A DNA stretch of 64,000 nt, taken from the NCBI RefSeq assembly GCF_963675065.1, contig NZ_OY775906.1, forward strand, positions 2,830,001-2,894,000, read 5' to 3'. Of this stretch, positions 17,889-26,063 are shown in pieces; position 1 is the stretch's first letter, and each line of letters starts with the position of its first letter. The notes beneath the pieces were generated by a model. It saw only the letters and a list, made by a program, of their open reading frames with translations, was not told where the DNA came from and ran no database searches. The stretch comes from an uncultured Draconibacterium sp. GTDB lineage: Bacteria > Bacteroidota > Bacteroidia > Bacteroidales > Prolixibacteraceae. Both the position numbers and the translations under genes were made by a program.

Positions 17889-18674
17889 TTAAACCTTAAA
17901 AATTAAACTCGACACCTGAACAGCCAGAAGGTCGATAATAAATATGACCAATGAAGCAGTAACAACGGCCGAGTTGGCTGAACGTCCAACCGATTCAGTT
18001 CCACGGCCGGTGGTATATCCTTTGTAGGTTCCTATCAGGCCAATAAAAAATCCAAAAAAGAAAGTTTTTATGGTAGCCGGTACGATATCTGTAAAACTTA
18101 GCGAATCGAAGGCACGCGAGATAAATAATACAATTGAAATGTCTTCATACATTCGCACTGCAACAAAAGATCCGATTAAGGCGATAGCGTCGGCAAAAAT
18201 CACGAGCAAAGGCACCAACAAGGTGGTTGCCATGACTCGTGTTGCTACCACAAAGTTTAGCGGTTTTGTTCCCGAAACTTCCATGGCATCCAACTGTTCG
18301 GTAACTTTCATTGCCCCTAGCTCAGCGCCAATTCCCGAACTAATTTTTCCGGCACACAACAAAGCGGTAATTACCGGGCCTATTTCGCGCACTACCGAAA
18401 CCGAAATCATTCCCGGCAATAAGTTTTGGGCTCCAAATTCTACTAAAACCGGTCTGGATTGTAATGTAAGCACCAAACCCATTATAAATCCGGTAATTGA
18501 AATTAGTGGCAACGTTTTGTTACCGATGTAATAGCTTTGTTTTATCAGTTCGCGGTGCTCGAAAGGAGCCATAAAAAATTGTCGGATTACCTCTAATGTA
18601 AACCATACCATGTCTCCAAGCTCGATAAGAAAACTTTCGATTGAACTACTTAATTGTATTTTGAATTTTCGCAT
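17889..18674 (-). CDS. mlaE: MlaE-like ABC transporter permease
   Basis: 261 residues, five or six membrane helices. The MlaE/YrbE family hallmarks are visible: GARNLL-like FGAQNLLPG, VVREIGPVITALLCAGKISSGIGAELGAMKVTEQLDAMEVSG and the C-terminal GTYKGYTTGRGTESVGRSANSAVV. It forms the inner-membrane channel of the phospholipid transporter and contacts MlaF through the coupling helix. It is the first gene of the operon; about 74 bp separate its start from the next upstream stop. Confidence 0.94.
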   Translation of the reverse strand: MRKFKIQLSSSIESFLIELGDMVWFTLEVIRQFFMAPFEHRELIKQSYYIGNKTLPLISITGFIMGLVLTLQSRPVLVEFGAQNLLPGMISVSVVREIGPVITALLCAGKISSGIGAELGAMKVTEQLDAMEVSGTKPLNFVVATRVMATTLLVPLLVIFADAIALIGSFVAVRMYEDISIVLFISRAFDSLSFTDIVPATIKTFFFGFFIGLIGTYKGYTTGRGTESVGRSANSAVVTASLVIFIIDLLAVQVSSLIFKV

Positions 18675-18748
18675 TTATAATGTTGAATTATTTGAAGAGC
18701 CTACAGCTGCTTGCTAACATCTCCCAGTTTCGAACCATTTTGTAGGGA

Positions 18749-19081
18749 TTACTTCCGCTTTTCAAATTGTTTTTGAGCAACATGGTTCATAAACTTCGAA
18801 ACGATTTCAGAACCGTCGACACCAAAGGCATCTACCACTGTTCCTTTTTTACCGGTATCGGTTTCAACTGCATATAAAATGCTCATGTCTGAAGGATTTG
18901 TAGCCCCCTCGAAACGGTGCAATTCGTGCAACTCAACACTCGATGGCAAATAAGTTCGCGAACTTTCACTGTCAGAAAGGACTCCGTTCTGCTCAATGGA
19001 AAAGTTTTGTGTATAACCTCTCGATTTTAAATCCTCAATGGCTTCTACCATTGTTTCGTAATTATTATTCACTCGTTTCAT
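18749..19081 (-). CDS. Conserved hypothetical protein, often misnamed phosphoribosylpyrophosphate synthetase
   Basis: 110 residues, soluble. The N-terminus YETMVEAIEDLKSRGYTQNFSI and the segment ELHRFEGATNPSDMSILYAVE followed by KGTVVDAFGVDGSE match a small Bacteroidota family that databases commonly label PRPP synthetase. None of the PRPP-binding or ATP-binding motifs of the real enzyme are present, so that name should not be transferred. It is a small alpha/beta protein of unknown role. Confidence 0.72.
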   Translation of the reverse strand: MKRVNNNYETMVEAIEDLKSRGYTQNFSIEQNGVLSDSESSRTYLPSSVELHELHRFEGATNPSDMSILYAVETDTGKKGTVVDAFGVDGSEIVSKFMNHVAQKQFEKRK

Positions 19082-19620
19082 GACTTTATTATTTTAAATC
19101 GTTAATATTCAATAGCATTTGTTGCTGCATTTCTTTGTAGATATCAACTGCGGAGAATTCTATCACAAGTAGGGTAAAAGACAAAATCCTGCCAGTTTTT
19201 TTGTTCCCGTCTTTTCTGGCGCACTTTTACCTCTTGCACTTTTGTTCAGAAAAAGCTTCCCCATCCAGAAAACGACTTTACAAAAATCATATCACACTCA
19301 TTTACTAGCATTTAGCATCTATTACAGCTTTGTTATATTTCAAGCATTTATTTTAGAAAATAAACATCAATACTATTCTATGATACTTTTGGATGGTTAA
19401 AATCGAAACTCATAATTTCCACATTTTGAGTATGCTAGTCTACACCACAAATGCGTTCACAACGCATTTCAAGAATTAAAAAACTGACTAAAACACATTT
19501 TCAATATCCTGTTATTATGACACTTACAACATTTCATTGACTAAAACCGAAATTTTGTGGCAAGATATTCTCAAAGTTTTTTGGAAAATCACCGATGTAT
19601 AAATTTAAAAATGACAGATT
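19082..19620. other. Intergenic region between divergent stress genes
   Basis: 540 bp, strongly AT-rich, between the minus-strand gene at 18749 and the plus-strand lipoprotein gene at 19621. I see no gene. On the minus strand CTGGCAGGATTTTGT (19181-19195) and on the plus strand TGGCAAGATATTCT (19560-19573) are poor sigma-54-like matches. Confidence 0.45.
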
Positions 19621-20046
19621 ATGAAAAGAAGAATGACATTAGCAATTACGATTTTAACAATTATAACAAGTAGTATCTTTTATTCGTGTCAGCAAAAGTC
19701 GAAAACCGAAGAAGCCATTGATAAGGCAGAAATAGAATACGAAAAATTTAAAGAAGACATTAAAGACCTTTCGGAAGATGATCCACAATTCTACGATAAG
19801 CTCGAAAAGAAATTAATCGAGTTTGATGAAAAAATGGAAGATTTAGGTGACGAACTGGAAGACAGTTCTGAAAAAGCCGGAGAGAAGTTTAACGAGTCGA
19901 TAAACGCCATTCGTGAAGAAGCAAAAGCTTTGGGTGAAAAAGTTTCTGATTTCACCGAAAATACGAGTGATGATCTTGAAAATTTGGGAGACGAAATAAA
20001 AGCTGACTTTAATAGCTTAAAACAAGACTTAAAAGATAATAACTAA
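19621..20046 (+). CDS. Coiled-coil lipoprotein, hypothetical
   Basis: 141 residues. The signal peptide ends at a lipobox-like IFYSC with Cys23, so a lipoprotein is expected. The rest is almost wholly acidic and charged helix (EEAIDKAEIEYEKFKEDIKDL, then EKMEDLGDELEDSSEKAGEKF) with heptad character, resembling apolipoprotein/YtxH-like coils. No enzymatic motif is visible. It is followed by a hairpin with a T-run at 20056-20087, right before the mscS-like gene. Confidence 0.75.
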   Translation: MKRRMTLAITILTIITSSIFYSCQQKSKTEEAIDKAEIEYEKFKEDIKDLSEDDPQFYDKLEKKLIEFDEKMEDLGDELEDSSEKAGEKFNESINAIREEAKALGEKVSDFTENTSDDLENLGDEIKADFNSLKQDLKDNN

Positions 20047-20055
20047 TAAGAATTC

Positions 20056-20087
20056 AGCAGGTTGTATTTTCAGCCTGCTATTTTTTT
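20056..20087 (+). terminator. Intrinsic terminator overlapping the mscS-like leader
   Basis: AGCAGGTTG and CAGCCTGCT form a 9-bp stem (one G-T pair) with a 6-base loop, then seven T residues. It ends 4 bp before the ATG at 20092. Confidence 0.8.
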
Positions 20088-20091
20088 CGCT

Positions 20092-20976
20092 ATGGCTTAT
20101 TTTGAAAACGCATTACAGATTGTAACTGAAAAAATAGGTAGCTGGACAAATGATTTCATTTCAATGCTACCAAACTTTGTTATTGCAGCTTTGGTTGTCA
20201 TTATATTCTATCTGATAGCAAAGCTTTTCACCCGCCTATTAAAATCCACCTTATCCAAATTTACGAGTAATGTAGCAGTTATTAAATTAATTGCTTCATT
20301 TTCGCGCATTGCGATTATGGCAGCAGCGTTGTTTATAGCGCTTGGTATTTTGGAACTTGAAAAAACCGTTACCTCGCTTTTGGCTGGTGTGGGAATTGTT
20401 GGTTTAGCTATTGGTTTTGCCTTTAAAGATGCCATTGCCAACTTTCTTGCAGGTATATATATTACGTTTAAAAGTACCGTTAACGTTGGCGACATTGTTG
20501 AGTTTGGCGATCATATGGGAACCGTAAAATCTATAGGGTTGCGCGCTGTAAAGATCGACACTTTTCAGGGGCAGGAAGTAGTAATACCAAACCGGCTGAT
20601 TTTTGAAGATATTTACAAACATTACACAGTAAACAGTGTTCGCCGTATCGACCTGAATGTTGGAATCAGCTATGGAGAAGATCTGCAAAAAGTTGAAGAT
20701 ATTACACTTAGCGCCATAAAGGAAATTGACTACCTGCTTAAAACCAAACCTATCGATTTGTACTTCCTCGAATTTGGCGACAGCTCGATAAACTTTGTTG
20801 TCCGATATTGGGTGAAGTTTCAGAAACAAACCGATTATTTACAAGCACTTAGCGACGGCGTTAAAAATATAAAATCGGCATACGATGCCAACGACATTAC
20901 TATTCCATTCCCAATTCGCACACTCGATTTTGGAATAAAAGGTGGTAAAACATTAACCGAAGTATTACCAAATTAA
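20092..20976 (+). CDS. Small-conductance mechanosensitive channel (MscS family)
   Basis: 294 residues from the ATG at 20092; a TTG at 20062 would place the start inside the terminator stem and is rejected. Three transmembrane helices (about 15-110), with the pore-lining TM3 as ITSLLAGVGIVGLAIGFAFKDAIANFLAG-like, then the MS domain (NVGDIVEFGDHMGTVKSIGLRAVKI, GQEVVIPNRLIF) and the cytosolic cage domain. MscS channels release solutes on hypo-osmotic shock. The gene is preceded by a terminator only four bases from the start codon, so its transcript must start within or beyond the hairpin or come from read-through. Confidence 0.92.
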   Translation: MAYFENALQIVTEKIGSWTNDFISMLPNFVIAALVVIIFYLIAKLFTRLLKSTLSKFTSNVAVIKLIASFSRIAIMAAALFIALGILELEKTVTSLLAGVGIVGLAIGFAFKDAIANFLAGIYITFKSTVNVGDIVEFGDHMGTVKSIGLRAVKIDTFQGQEVVIPNRLIFEDIYKHYTVNSVRRIDLNVGISYGEDLQKVEDITLSAIKEIDYLLKTKPIDLYFLEFGDSSINFVVRYWVKFQKQTDYLQALSDGVKNIKSAYDANDITIPFPIRTLDFGIKGGKTLTEVLPN

Positions 20977-20993
20977 ACTAACTCATAAAAAAA

Positions 20994-21437
20994 ATGAAAG
21001 ACATAACAATAACAAAAGCGCTTACTCAGCACCACAACGAAATGCGTAATTTAATTGAAGAAATAAAAAAGGATGAATCGAAATATATCTTGCTAAAAAA
21101 GCATCTTGATATTCATCACGAATTAGAGGAAGACCTTCTTTTAAGCTTGCTGAATACCAATAAAGATGTGAATGCAGAATCACTTGAATCGAAGGAAGAA
21201 CACTATGTTTTAAACATGCTCCTGCTTGATCTTGCCGATTTCCCGAAAGACAATCCACGCTGGATGATAAAATTTAAAGTATTTGTTGAGATAGTAGAAC
21301 ATCACTTAAGCGAAGAAGAGGAGGACTTGTTCCCGGAAGCAGAAGAACATTTACCTGCAAGTCAGCAAAAGCAATTGGGAGAAGAATTCCTGCACTTAAA
21401 ACAGCAACGACTTTCAATTGTTATGGAAACAAAATAG
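20994..21437 (+). CDS. Hemerythrin (HHE) domain-containing protein
   Basis: 147 residues, all helical. Histidine and acidic ligands fall in the spacing of the HHE fold: LTQHHNEMRNL, LDIHHELEEDLLL, SKEEHYVLNMLLLDL and VEHHLSEEEEDLFP. The domain binds a di-iron centre, or oxygen/NO in some members, and similar proteins serve in iron-sulphur repair or oxygen sensing. It is 17 bp after the mscS-like gene and probably cotranscribed, ending at the terminator at 21548. Confidence 0.82.
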   Translation: MKDITITKALTQHHNEMRNLIEEIKKDESKYILLKKHLDIHHELEEDLLLSLLNTNKDVNAESLESKEEHYVLNMLLLDLADFPKDNPRWMIKFKVFVEIVEHHLSEEEEDLFPEAEEHLPASQQKQLGEEFLHLKQQRLSIVMETK

Positions 21438-21547
21438 AATGTTTGTTTCTTTATTACAACTTCCAGAATCCAAAATAGAACGCATTATTTTTCCACCTTT
21501 ATGTGGAATTTTACAAACATCATTTTGGGTGATAAAATTCCTAAAAT

Positions 21548-21582
21548 AAAAAGGGTATTTCCAGTGCGGAAATACCCTTTTT
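21548..21582. terminator. Strong bidirectional terminator
   Basis: A 15-bp perfect stem AAAAAGGGTATTTCC with loop AGTGC, between the convergent hemerythrin gene (ends 21437) and the barrel gene (ends 21620). Confidence 0.92.
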
Positions 21583-21619
21583 TATAAATAAATAACAATA
21601 ATTATTGTCGCCAATTTCT

Positions 21620-22111
21620 CTAAAAAGCAAATTTAATTCCTATCCCTGGATCAGGAGAAAAGAAAACACCACCTTCGCTAACAATTTCCATGTAAGGTTT
21701 TAAACTAATGTCTATCGCCAGCGGAACATTGGGAATCTTATATTCCAAGCCAACTATTCCATCAATACCAATTCCGAAATCTCCATCGTCAATGTGGTGA
21801 GGATGATCATACCATCCTGGGCCTTCATCAAAGTTGTCGCCATAAAAAGCTAAATGACCACCAAAACCGTAAAACCAGTTAAAACCAGGTTCATTAAATG
21901 CGCTTTGTTGTTTTTCCCACAAACCGGTTAAACTAAATCCATGGTGATAAAATCCAACAATACCTTCAAGCGCTGAGTTTCCCTTATTCTTCTTTAATGT
22001 CAAACCCGAAGTACCCCCCGAACGTAATCCAACAGCAAAATCATATTGGGCCATTGTAACACCCGAGCTAAACAATAGAAGCACAATTAAAGCAAATCTT
22101 TTCATGTTCAT
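21620..22111 (-). CDS. Outer-membrane beta-barrel-like protein, hypothetical
   Basis: 163 residues from the ATG at 22111 (another ATG at 22105). A longer frame to 22165 lacks a proper signal sequence. The signal peptide MNMKRFALIVLLLFSSGVTMAQ is clear. The mature part alternates hydrophobic and polar residues, is rich in Gly/Phe/Tyr (FNWFYGFGGHLAFYGDNF, FGIGIDGIVGLEYKI) and ends GIGIKFAF with a terminal Phe, as in small eight-stranded barrels of Bacteroidota. The His/Asp-rich loop GWYDHPHHIDDGDF could bind metal (speculative). It is divergent from the OmpA-like gene at 22435. Confidence 0.72.
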   Translation of the reverse strand: MNMKRFALIVLLLFSSGVTMAQYDFAVGLRSGGTSGLTLKKNKGNSALEGIVGFYHHGFSLTGLWEKQQSAFNEPGFNWFYGFGGHLAFYGDNFDEGPGWYDHPHHIDDGDFGIGIDGIVGLEYKIPNVPLAIDISLKPYMEIVSEGGVFFSPDPGIGIKFAF

Positions 22112-22434
22112 AATATTCAATATTAAAATTTCACTTTTCCGTTGCCAACAAATGTGCCCCAACATATCGCTCAGGGGTTAAAACACAATATATGAGCGCA
22201 TAAGACAATGGCGCATCATATAGAGATGCGGCAATCTTGTAGACCTAAAACTACAACATGTAGAAAACTTTGTGCATAGGTATTGAGTGGCTGATAACAT
22301 TAGGCCAACAAACAACACTCTCATATACGACTAATATTCAAAACCTTACATCTACAACGAAAACATTACCTACTTCCTTGGCACAATTATTCTAATGACA
22401 GTTGAAAGAATTTTAAATTATAAACGATAATAAT
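22112..22434. other. Divergent control region for the barrel gene and the OmpA-like operon
   Basis: 323 bp without a gene. It contains the sigma-54-like element at 22378 for the plus-strand operon. On the minus strand GGGGCACATTTGTTGGC (22142-22158) is a weaker TTGGCAC-like match for the barrel gene. Confidence 0.45.
22378..22394 (+). promoter_or_regulatory. Candidate sigma-54-like promoter of the OmpA-like operon
   Basis: TTGGCACAATTATTCTA has a perfect -24 half and correct spacing, with CT instead of GC in the -12 half, 40 bp before the ATG at 22435. The first 14 bases are identical to the element at 7204. Confidence 0.38.
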
Positions 22435-23121
22435 ATGAAAATGAATTTGCGTAGAAGAGTTGGAATATTGCCACTAATGATGGCATTTATCATGATTATA
22501 GCTTCATGTAGTACATCCAAAACATTTAAAGGAGGAGCAATAGGTGCTGGCGCCGGTGGTGCTATTGGCGGCTTAATAGGTTCCGGCTCCGATAATACAG
22601 CAAAAGGGGCGATACTTGGTGCTGCAATCGGTGGAACCGCCGGAGCACTCATTGGAAATTATATGGATAAGCAGGCCGAAGAACTTCAGGAAGATCTTGA
22701 AGGTGCCGACGTAGAAAGAATTGGAGAAGGAATTAAAATCACTTTCGACTCAGGGATTCTGTTTGGTTTCGACTCGTCAGAACTTACGTATGCATCAAAA
22801 GAAAACATTGCAGAGCTTGCAGAAACGCTTCAGAAATATGAAGATACGGAAATCCTTATCGAAGGACATACCGATAATAAAGGTTCAGATAGCTACAACC
22901 AGAACCTCTCGGAAAAAAGAGCAGGTTCTGTAGCCGATCAATTGAAAATACTTGGCGTTGCCGCAACCAGGATTTCAGAAGCAGGGTATGGAGAAGAAAT
23001 GCCTATTGCTGATAATTCAACAGAAGAAGGAAGAGCTCAGAACAGAAGAGTAGAGGTGGCCATTTTTGCGAACAAAAAACTTAAAAAAGCGGCAGAAAAT
23101 GGTGATCTCATTATAAAATAA
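22435..23121 (+). CDS. OmpA-family lipoprotein with glycine-zipper (YiaD-like)
   Basis: 228 residues. The signal peptide ends with the lipobox IIASC (Cys25). Next is a glycine-zipper region (about 33-78: GAIGAGAGGAIGGLIGSG and GAILGAAIGGTAGALIGNYM), a linker, then an OmpA C-terminal peptidoglycan-binding domain with ILIEGHTDNKGSDSYNQNLSEKRA and the end segment GRAQNRRVEVAI. The protein should link the outer membrane to peptidoglycan, as E. coli YiaD does. It leads an operon with the porin-family gene and the DUF1328 gene. Confidence 0.92.
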   Translation: MKMNLRRRVGILPLMMAFIMIIASCSTSKTFKGGAIGAGAGGAIGGLIGSGSDNTAKGAILGAAIGGTAGALIGNYMDKQAEELQEDLEGADVERIGEGIKITFDSGILFGFDSSELTYASKENIAELAETLQKYEDTEILIEGHTDNKGSDSYNQNLSEKRAGSVADQLKILGVAATRISEAGYGEEMPIADNSTEEGRAQNRRVEVAIFANKKLKKAAENGDLIIK

Positions 23122-23150
23122 ATTCATACTAAAAATAAAATACAAAAGAC

Positions 23151-23777
23151 ATGAAAAAATTAATAATGACTGCGTTTCTCACGCTTGTTTTTGGAACAAT
23201 GATTTATGCACAAAATAAGTCATCTGGTATTAAGGGAGGTCTAAACTTTGCTAGTCTTTCAACAGATGGGAACAATGATAAGAATCTGAAAATGGGCTTT
23301 CACGCCGGGGTTTTTACCAAAATTCCATTCAGTGAAACATTTGCAATTCAACCAGAACTTCTTTATTCAGGAAAAGGAATTAAATTGAATTATGACGAAA
23401 GCGCTATTGCCGACGGAGAAACCAAATTCAACCTGAACTATATAGATGTACCGGTAAAACTGGTTTTTAAATTATCAGAAGACTTTGAATTCCAGTTTGG
23501 CCCCTATTTCAGTTACCTCATAAATGCTAATACCGATACCGATGCAGAGCTATTGGGTGGCGAAATAGATAGCAATGATGAGTTAGACAGGGAACACTTT
23601 AATACTTTTGATTATGGTTTAACTGCCGGATTAGGATTTGATCTTGACCCAATGATTTTTGGACTGAATTATAACCTGGGTCTGAAACAAGTAGCCAAAG
23701 ACAATGATGTCTCCTACGATTTAATTGGTGATGCTAAAAACATGGTCATTCAGGCCTATGTTGGATTAAAGTTTTAA
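23151..23777 (+). CDS. Porin-family (PorT/OMP_b-brl_2) outer-membrane protein
   Basis: 208 residues. The signal peptide ends near GTMIYAQ and the mature protein starts SSGIKGGLNFASLS, the usual opening of the Bacteroidota porin-family/outer-membrane beta-barrel_2 group. Repeating strands such as IQPELLYSGKGIKLNY, LNYIDVPVKLVFKL and FQFGPYFSYLIN follow, and the end is IQAYVGLKF with a terminal Phe. The physiological role is unknown. It lies 29 bp after the OmpA-like gene. Confidence 0.87.
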   Translation: MKKLIMTAFLTLVFGTMIYAQNKSSGIKGGLNFASLSTDGNNDKNLKMGFHAGVFTKIPFSETFAIQPELLYSGKGIKLNYDESAIADGETKFNLNYIDVPVKLVFKLSEDFEFQFGPYFSYLINANTDTDAELLGGEIDSNDELDREHFNTFDYGLTAGLGFDLDPMIFGLNYNLGLKQVAKDNDVSYDLIGDAKNMVIQAYVGLKF

Positions 23778-23799
23778 TAAAAATAAAAAATTATATACT

Positions 23800-23967
23800 A
23801 TGTTACGTTTAGTAATTATCTTTTTAATTGTTGCAATTGTAGCAGCATTGTTTGGATTTACAGGAATAGCTGCCAGTGCGGCAGCTATTGCAAAGGTTGT
23901 ATTTATTGTAGCTGTTATTCTTTTTTTGCTATCGTTAATTGCCGGAGGTATTCGTGGATTTAAATAA
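23800..23967 (+). CDS. DUF1328 small membrane protein
   Basis: A 55-residue gene starting MLRLVIIFLIVAIVAALFGF and ending LIAGGIRGFK. Two hydrophobic helices flank TGIAASAAAIAKVVF, which matches the DUF1328/YtjA family of about 55-residue stress-induced membrane proteins. It follows the porin gene by 22 bp and is probably its last operon partner. Confidence 0.88.
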   Translation: MLRLVIIFLIVAIVAALFGFTGIAASAAAIAKVVFIVAVILFLLSLIAGGIRGFK

Positions 23968-24442
23968 AATTTTATAATAAATTCATGATTAAGCCCATGA
24001 GTGTATATTACAAAAATAATCTCAGAAGCTTTCTGATTAATATGATGATTAGGCAGCTAACGATTAAAAAAATATGGGATGCATGAACCGGCTGTTTGGG
24101 GTAAAAGATTTTTAAGAGCCGACCCGGCCGTTCCAAGTACTTTGCTTTAGCAATAAGGCAAAATAAAACAGATGAGAAGAAATAGAATTCGATAAATAAT
24201 CCTTCCTATTTTAACTTAACTTTAGACGCATAAAATAAGAGAACTCATTATGTAATGAAGTTATGTGTTTCTTGTTTCAGATTTTTAATATGAAAACAAT
24301 AACGTTTTGTTGGTGGAAATGAAACCAACGGCTTTCATCATAGATCAAACCTATCCTTAAATAACCTACAGTTAAGCTTTTTTGATAAACTTTTAAAGCT
24401 AAAAACAGGACATGGTCAATTAAATTTTAAACGAAATAGAAA
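23968..24442. other. Intergenic region, no gene recognised
   Basis: 475 bp with uneven composition: a G/C-richer patch (about 24080-24140) inside AT-rich DNA. GTTGGT/ACCAAC (24309-24329) can form a 6-bp hairpin. No credible open frame or promoter consensus was recognised. Confidence 0.4.
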
Positions 24443-25231
24443 ATGAAAAAAATCGTTCATCTCTTCATATTGCTTGTGGTTATTTCATGCAGTACTGTCC
24501 CCTTAACAAACCGAACACAAATAACAGCCATTCCATCCTCGCAGATGTTGGGATTGAGTAGTGAAAGTTACAACAGTGTTTTAAGCCAATCCGAAATATC
24601 GAACAATGCTTCATACCGTAAATCGGTTGAACGTGTTGGACTAAATATTTCAGCAGCAGTTGAATCGTATTTAAAAGAAATTGGCAGAAAAGAACTGCTT
24701 CAGGGTTATGATTGGGAATTTAATGTGATTAAAAGCGACCAACTCAATGCATGGTGTATGCCCGGTGGAAAAATTGCCTTTTACGAGGGAATTATGCCCA
24801 TTTGTAAAGACGACAACGGTATTGCTGTAGTCATGGCTCATGAAATTGCGCATGCCGTAGCCAAACACAATAACGAAAGAATGACACAACAACTTGGTTT
24901 GCAAATGGGAGGACTTGCTTTATCAGAGGCCTTAAGTGAAAAAGAAGCACAAACAAAACAAATTGCTATGGCAGTATTTGGACTTGGAACTCAAGTGGGA
25001 ATTATACTTCCTTACAGCCGCAGCTTTGAAAACGAGGCCGACGAACTGGGTCTTTATTTTATGGCAATGGCTGGTTACGATCCACGTCAGGCTCCGGAAT
25101 TTTGGGAAAGGATGTTACAGGCCGGAGAAAGTAGAGCTCCGGAGTTTTTGTCGACACACCCAAATCCTGAAAACAGAATCGATCACCTCCATCAAATTAT
25201 GCCAAAAGCATTGGAATATTATCGGGATTAA
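24443..25231 (+). CDS. M48-family metalloprotease lipoprotein (LoiP/YcaL-like)
   Basis: 262 residues. The lipobox VVISC gives Cys16. The zinc motif HEIAH is at residues 133-137 within VVMAHEIAHAVAKH, and a third ligand is likely in SFENEADELGLYFMAMAGYDP (about 197). STHPNPENRIDHL near the end is also typical of the family. These are periplasmic, membrane-tethered zinc proteases for outer-membrane quality control. The gene stands alone between intergenic spacers of 475 and 211 bp. Confidence 0.93.
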   Translation: MKKIVHLFILLVVISCSTVPLTNRTQITAIPSSQMLGLSSESYNSVLSQSEISNNASYRKSVERVGLNISAAVESYLKEIGRKELLQGYDWEFNVIKSDQLNAWCMPGGKIAFYEGIMPICKDDNGIAVVMAHEIAHAVAKHNNERMTQQLGLQMGGLALSEALSEKEAQTKQIAMAVFGLGTQVGIILPYSRSFENEADELGLYFMAMAGYDPRQAPEFWERMLQAGESRAPEFLSTHPNPENRIDHLHQIMPKALEYYRD

Positions 25232-25442
25232 TATGTACAGGCATAATTTTGAACAAAATACAATTCGCTCAAATTGCTCGACTGCTTTATAAAAACCTAA
25301 GCAGGAAAAATAGCAAAAACATCAATAGCAGGTTAAAAAGATGTTAAAGTTTGATTTTAGTTTATCACATCACAACATTTCAAAATGAATATGTGTTATA
25401 TAGTATCGTTTTTCAATTATACGGTAGAGACAACAGAAAACA

Positions 25443-26063
25443 ATGATTAGGTATTTACGATATAACTTCTCCCCCAGGCGCCTTTCGATATTGAACCGAT
25501 ATTACCGCATTACGCAGTTTTATCCGTTTCTGAAAAGCACAGCCTACAAAGCCGCAACAATTGCAACAGTGTTTGTGCTTTTGCTGGTTAGCCTCGAAAT
25601 TTTTCTCTTGGATTTTAATTTAATCCTCAACAACCTGGTGGATACCTATTCGCCAAAGGTCATTTATTCGGTATTTCTTTTATCCGAAACATTTTTAGGA
25701 TTGGTACCTCCTGAAATGTTTATCGCCTGGGCCTCGAAACTTGAAATTCCGTGGGGAGCGTTATTTATTTTAGCAACACTATCATATATTGGAGGAATAA
25801 TTTCCTACTTCCTGGGAACGCGTTTGTTTCTCATTCCTTCGGTGAAAAACCACATCGAAAACAAAATTCAAAAACACATCGTCAATCTCCGGAAGTGGGG
25901 TGGTATTTTTGTTTTTCTGGGAGCTGTTTCACCGGTTCCCCACTCTGTTGTAAGTCTTGCTTCGGGCCTTATCGGATACAATTTTAAAAGCTACTTGCTG
26001 TGGTCGCTTTTCCGGTATATGCGTTTTATAATTTATGCACTTTTAATTTTCGGTATTTTTTAA
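25443..26063 (+). CDS. VTT/DedA-like (YqaA-type) membrane protein
   Basis: 206 residues with about five helices. The central part has the VTT-domain logic: LSETFLGLVPPEMFIAWASKL, LATLSYIGGIISYFLGTRLF, an amphipathic stretch, then GGIFVFLGAVSPVPHSVVSLASGLIGYNF. DedA/VTT proteins move or scramble membrane lipids. Its 3' end overlaps the 3' end of the convergent ABC gene by four bases (26060-26063), with no terminator between them. Confidence 0.8.
   Translation: MIRYLRYNFSPRRLSILNRYYRITQFYPFLKSTAYKAATIATVFVLLLVSLEIFLLDFNLILNNLVDTYSPKVIYSVFLLSETFLGLVPPEMFIAWASKLEIPWGALFILATLSYIGGIISYFLGTRLFLIPSVKNHIENKIQKHIVNLRKWGGIFVFLGAVSPVPHSVVSLASGLIGYNFKSYLLWSLFRYMRFIIYALLIFGIF

Noticed and set aside
18749..19081. 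Phosphoribosylpyrophosphate synthetase
   Set aside because: Database name for this small family, but none of the enzyme's binding motifs are present and the protein is only 110 residues long.
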